From Candidatus Aminicenantota bacterium (GTDB lineage Bacteria; Acidobacteriota; Aminicenantia; Aminicenantales; Aminicenantaceae), in NCBI GenBank assembly GCA_016926925.1, contig JAFGNQ010000013.1, forward strand, positions 1-9,730: a stretch of DNA of 9,730 bases, in the 5' to 3' direction. A model generated the notes under the pieces. It was not told where the DNA came from and did not search any database. It worked only from the letters and a program-made list of their open reading frames with translations. A program made the position numbers and the translations under genes. Numbering within the stretch: the stretch's first letter is position 1; the number at the start of each line of letters is the position of its first letter. Shown piece by piece: positions 7,214 to 9,730 of this stretch.

Positions 7214-7221
7214 GTCAAGAA

Positions 7222-7233
7222 ACTGATATCAGT
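7222..7233. promoter_or_regulatory. Second 12-bp perfect palindrome upstream of the promoter
   Basis: ACTGATATCAGT is a perfect inverted repeat starting 3 bp upstream of the -35 box of the antitoxin-toxin promoter and 24 bp past the kinase stop codon. Its centre is 23 bp from that of the spacer palindrome, about two helical turns. The two palindromes differ in sequence. It has no loop and no good T-run, so a terminator for the kinase gene is less likely than an operator. Confidence 0.35.
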
Positions 7234-7256
7234 GTTACATCTGAGGCACTTCATCC

Positions 7257-9611
7257 TTACACCTCAAAATTCTCCCATTCGTGTTTGACTCTTTCCATGA
7301 GCTTCTTGAAGCGGGGCTCACCGCGGATGTTTTCGAGGAAGGGGTCGTATTCGTTAAGGAAAGGGTAATTTATGAATCCTCTATCGACTGCATTTTCTAG
7401 CCAATCTAGAGATTGGTCCTTATCTTCAAGATATGAAAAGAAAGATGACATGTGCCATGAATACTGGCAGTCTTTTTTTGCAGTTTTAATAGTATAGGGC
7501 GTGAGTAAGTCGAGCAATTTATTTTTATCACCTTTGATTACATATTTAAGAAATACGGCTAATTGAGCAAGAGTGTCCTGGCCTGGTTCTTTGATACACT
7601 CGTCTATGAAATTAAAAGCTTCCTTTGGACTATCATTATAAAGAAGAACTAGGGCTTTCCAAAACTGCCACATGCCACTTTCTGGAACAATTTTATACAT
7701 GTCTAAGAGTGGCTTTTGAGCCTGATTAAACTGGCCCTGAAAAAAATGATAAACACCCCTCATCGCATGATTCATTGGATTAAGGGGATCTATCGAAAAC
7801 ATTCTATCGATTAAAGACATGGCATCGTTCATTCTGCCAACAAGAATATATCCCCAAGCCAACCATGTCATTATTTCCGGATCTTCTGGTTTGATTGAAT
7901 GAGCTCGTTGGAAATTGCCAATCGCTTTATGAGCTTTTCCATAGAAGACTTGATTGATACACCCTAAGACTCCATAGGCTTCTGCTAATTCAGAATCGAG
8001 ATTAAAAGCTTTCGTGACGAATTCTTCAGCTTCTTTAATATGTTTTTCTTGTTCAATTCCAATATTCGCATATTGGAAGTGTGTAAATGCAATTCCTGCA
8101 TATAATACGGCGTTTTCTCCGATTATGCTGATACCATTGTGAAGCAAATTCAGGGCGTGTTCTAATCTATCCTTGGAGAAAGATGAAATCTCTCGATATG
8201 CTCTCAAATAACAATCATATGCTTGGGCATTATCAATTGGCCTTTCAGATATTCCTTTAGCCTCCTGAGGAGTGAGCTTTAATTGTAAGGCTTCAAGTAT
8301 GGACAGGGATACCTTTTCTTGAATATCAAAAATATCATCTAAGGTTCCACTATACTTTTTTGCCCAGATATGTGCATCGCTAACCGCATCGATTAATTGG
8401 GCAGTTATACGAAGTTTACTACCTGCCTTTCTAACGCTACCCTCAAGAACGTACTGAACATCTAACTCACGGCCAATTGTTTTAGTGGTCTTCTTTGTTC
8501 CTTTGTATACCATTGCCGTGTTTCGTGAAATAACTCTTACAGACTGAATACTTGAGAGGTCAGATATTATCTCCTCAGTCATTCCGTCGCAGAAGTATTC
8601 TTGCTCAGGATCTGGACTCAGATTTTCGAATGGCAACACCACAATCGACTTCTCTACTTTTGGGAAGGTAATAGAAATCTTTAAATCTTGAATTAATCCT
8701 TGGATATCCGAGTACCTCTCACTTACTTTCTTTGCAAACGCTTTTTCAATCACCTGCTCTATGTAAGCTGGCACATCAGAACGAAGTAAAGAGAGTGGGG
8801 TTGGTTTATCATTTAGGATGGCATAAATCAAAGCCTGCTCTTGTGCTTTCTGGAATGGACGTTCACCAGACAGCATCTCATAAAGCATCGCTCCCAATGA
8901 CCAGATATCTGTGCGATGGTCGACTTCTTCCCCTCTTGCCTGCTCAGGAGACATATAGGCCACAGTACCCATTATTGTGGATGTTTTTGTGAGATCGACT
9001 CCCCAAGAAAGCTTAGCTAGACCAAAGTCTGTGATCTTTGCCTGGCCCTTCTTAGTGAGCATTATATTGGCAGGCTTAATATCCCGATGGACTATCCCTT
9101 TCTCATGGGCTTCCTTTAGTCCTTCTGCCACTTGTAGAATAATATCTTTGGCCTCATCAATTTCCAATGAGCCAGATTTTAGCTTATCCTTTAGGCTCTG
9201 TCCCTCGATGTATTCCATAGCGATGAAAGTCTGATCTTTAGCTTCATCAACTTCGTAAATAGTACAAATCTGAGGATGGTTCAGAGAAGCCGCTGCCTTT
9301 GCCTCTTGGAAAAAACGTTTTTTAGCATCTCCATCTCGGGTTAGTTCTGGTGAAAGGAATTTAAGGGCGACAATTCTATCAAGCCTAGTATCTTTAGCCT
9401 TATAAACAATTCCCATCCCACCTTCACCAAGCTTTCCAATGATTTTATACTTTCCTGCAATAACGGTGCCTTTCTTGAATCCTTTAGCTGGTGTTTTTAG
9501 AGTCTTAGTAACTGAAACATCCATTGAAGGCTTCAGGGATGATCCACATTTCCCACAATAGAATGTATCGTCTGGATTTTTAAAATCACACTGAGGACAT
9601 TTGACAGTCAC
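7257..9611 (-). CDS. Soluble Ser/Thr protein kinase with zinc ribbon, FlgO/TolB-like domain and TPR-like C-terminus
   Basis: This encodes 784 residues. The N-terminus is a small zinc ribbon (CPQC and CGKC, Cys 5, 8, 19, 22). A complete Hanks-type kinase domain follows (about 55-315): glycine loop GEGGMG (62-67), Lys 84 in VALKFL, helix-C Glu near 103, HRDIKPAN with catalytic Asp about 177, DFG at about 195 and MSPEQ near 220. All key residues are present, so it should be active. Residues about 320-440 (SIVVLPFENLSPDPEQEYFCDG through VLEGSVRKAGSKLRI) resemble the FlgO/TolB N-terminal-like domain often fused to kinases and adenylate cyclases. The rest is helical with TPR-like repeats (for example AEAYGVLGCINQ and PEIMTWLAWGYILVG) and ends with the DPFLENIRGEPRFKKLMERV tail of this group. 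No membrane segment separates the parts, so it is probably cytoplasmic. GTG at 9611 is chosen because AAGGA (9616-9620) precedes it and a promoter overlaps the longer frame. Its substrates and signal are unknown. Confidence 0.9.
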   Translation of the reverse strand: MTVKCPQCDFKNPDDTFYCGKCGSSLKPSMDVSVTKTLKTPAKGFKKGTVIAGKYKIIGKLGEGGMGIVYKAKDTRLDRIVALKFLSPELTRDGDAKKRFFQEAKAAASLNHPQICTIYEVDEAKDQTFIAMEYIEGQSLKDKLKSGSLEIDEAKDIILQVAEGLKEAHEKGIVHRDIKPANIMLTKKGQAKITDFGLAKLSWGVDLTKTSTIMGTVAYMSPEQARGEEVDHRTDIWSLGAMLYEMLSGERPFQKAQEQALIYAILNDKPTPLSLLRSDVPAYIEQVIEKAFAKKVSERYSDIQGLIQDLKISITFPKVEKSIVVLPFENLSPDPEQEYFCDGMTEEIISDLSSIQSVRVISRNTAMVYKGTKKTTKTIGRELDVQYVLEGSVRKAGSKLRITAQLIDAVSDAHIWAKKYSGTLDDIFDIQEKVSLSILEALQLKLTPQEAKGISERPIDNAQAYDCYLRAYREISSFSKDRLEHALNLLHNGISIIGENAVLYAGIAFTHFQYANIGIEQEKHIKEAEEFVTKAFNLDSELAEAYGVLGCINQVFYGKAHKAIGNFQRAHSIKPEDPEIMTWLAWGYILVGRMNDAMSLIDRMFSIDPLNPMNHAMRGVYHFFQGQFNQAQKPLLDMYKIVPESGMWQFWKALVLLYNDSPKEAFNFIDECIKEPGQDTLAQLAVFLKYVIKGDKNKLLDLLTPYTIKTAKKDCQYSWHMSSFFSYLEDKDQSLDWLENAVDRGFINYPFLNEYDPFLENIRGEPRFKKLMERVKHEWENFEV

Positions 9612-9636
9612 TGTTTCCTTTTCCCTAGCTTGATAT

Positions 9637-9665
9637 AGGATATAAATTTCAGGTATGGGTGTCAA
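9637..9665 (-). promoter_or_regulatory. Promoter of the kinase gene
   Basis: On the minus strand a perfect TTGACA (9665-9660) is followed after 17 bp by TATCCT (9642-9637, 4 of 6 matches to TATAAT). Transcription would start near 9630, leaving a leader of about 20 nt before the GTG at 9611. The alternative TTG start at 9665 would coincide with the first bases of the -35 box and so could not be translated from this transcript. Confidence 0.65.
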
Positions 9666-9687
9666 TTGGAATGAATTTGGAATGAGT
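9666..9687. repeat. Tandem 11-bp repeat between divergent promoters
   Basis: TTGGAATGAAT (9666-9676) is followed directly by TTGGAATGAGT (9677-9687), identical at 10 of 11 positions. It lies between the kinase -35 box and the tRNA -10 box and could bind a regulator or be incidental. Confidence 0.55.
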
Positions 9688-9691
9688 TTTC

Positions 9692-9700
9692 TGCTATAAT
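9692..9700 (+). promoter_or_regulatory. Extended -10 promoter element of the tRNA gene
   Basis: TGCTATAAT is a perfect TATAAT (9695-9700) with the TGn extension, 18 bp upstream of the tRNA 5' end. No good -35 box is at standard spacing, which fits an extended -10 promoter. Confidence 0.6.
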
Positions 9701-9718
9701 AATCGCACTCAATTTGGT

Positions 9719-9730
9719 GCGCCCGTAGCT
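9719..9730 (+). tRNA. 5' end of a tRNA gene, probably tRNA-Arg, cut by the window edge
   Basis: The last 12 bases, GCGCCCGTAGCT, have the layout of a tRNA start: seven acceptor-stem bases, then T8, A9 and the beginning of the D stem. GCGCCCGTAGCTC is a common opening of bacterial tRNA-Arg genes. The anticodon lies outside the window, so the amino acid is an informed guess. Confidence 0.7.

Larger units (their letters stand above)
7190..7218 (-). promoter_or_regulatory. Sigma70-type promoter of the antitoxin-toxin operon
   Basis: On the minus strand, TTGACT (7218-7213) and TATAAG (7195-7190) are separated by exactly 17 bp; each hexamer matches the consensus at 5 of 6 positions. Transcription would begin near 7183, about 20 nt before the TTG start at 7164. 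Confidence 0.7.

Noticed and set aside
9719..9730. tRNA as integration site for an island covering this window
   Set aside because: The 5' end of the tRNA faces the window, whereas integrases usually use the 3' end, and no integrase or repeat of the tRNA end is seen here.
1..9730. CRISPR array, rRNA, riboswitch or replication origin
   Set aside because: No regularly spaced repeats, rRNA-like conserved stretches, recognised riboswitch cores or clusters of DnaA boxes were found on either strand.

Overview
The window comes from a bacterium whose proteins look most like those of a peptide-degrading, environmental lineage such as Candidatus Aminicenantes or Acidobacteria. That placement is inference. 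It rests on a DPP-IV-like S9 peptidase relative, a DUF885 lipoprotein, a CocE/X-Pro-type lipoprotein, and a zinc-ribbon Ser/Thr kinase with FlgO/TolB-like and TPR regions. No taxonomic marker is fully contained in the window.

Left part (1-6177): an exported-hydrolase neighbourhood. On the minus strand, a decayed S9 (DPP-IV-type) peptidase runs off the left edge (669 to 1). It follows 12 bp after an intact Tat-exported alpha/beta hydrolase (1563 to 682). After a gene-poor divergent stretch holding the 5' fragment of an IS4-type (DUF4372) transposase (1742-1882), the plus strand carries two predicted lipoproteins: a DUF885 metallopeptidase-like protein (2107-3909) and a CocE/NonD-type serine hydrolase (4024-6177). 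All four act, or acted, on peptide, amide or ester bonds outside the cytoplasm. They may process peptides or other acyl compounds, but no substrate can be named from sequence.

Middle (6178-7256): a visibly more AT-rich, two-gene minus-strand operon. It encodes a small Rv0078B-antitoxin-like protein (7164 to 6901) and, overlapping it, an AbiEii-like nucleotidyltransferase (6914 to 6357), which is a probable toxin-antitoxin module. It has a near-consensus sigma70-type promoter whose spacer contains a perfect 12-bp palindrome; a second perfect 12-bp palindrome lies just upstream. A 13-bp direct repeat with one mismatch flanks the pair.

Right part (7257-9730): a 784-residue soluble signalling protein (zinc ribbon, Ser/Thr kinase, FlgO/TolB-like domain, TPR-like C-terminus) on the minus strand. 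Its promoter sits inside the longer open frame, which supports a GTG start at 9611. The last 12 bases are the 5' end of a plus-strand tRNA gene, probably tRNA-Arg, preceded by an extended -10 promoter element.

I found no CRISPR array, rRNA, replication origin or complete mobile element. The items most worth a second look are the toxin-antitoxin-like cassette with its palindromic promoter, the EF-hand-like insertion in the CocE-type hydrolase, and the unusual pattern of decay in the S9 peptidase.
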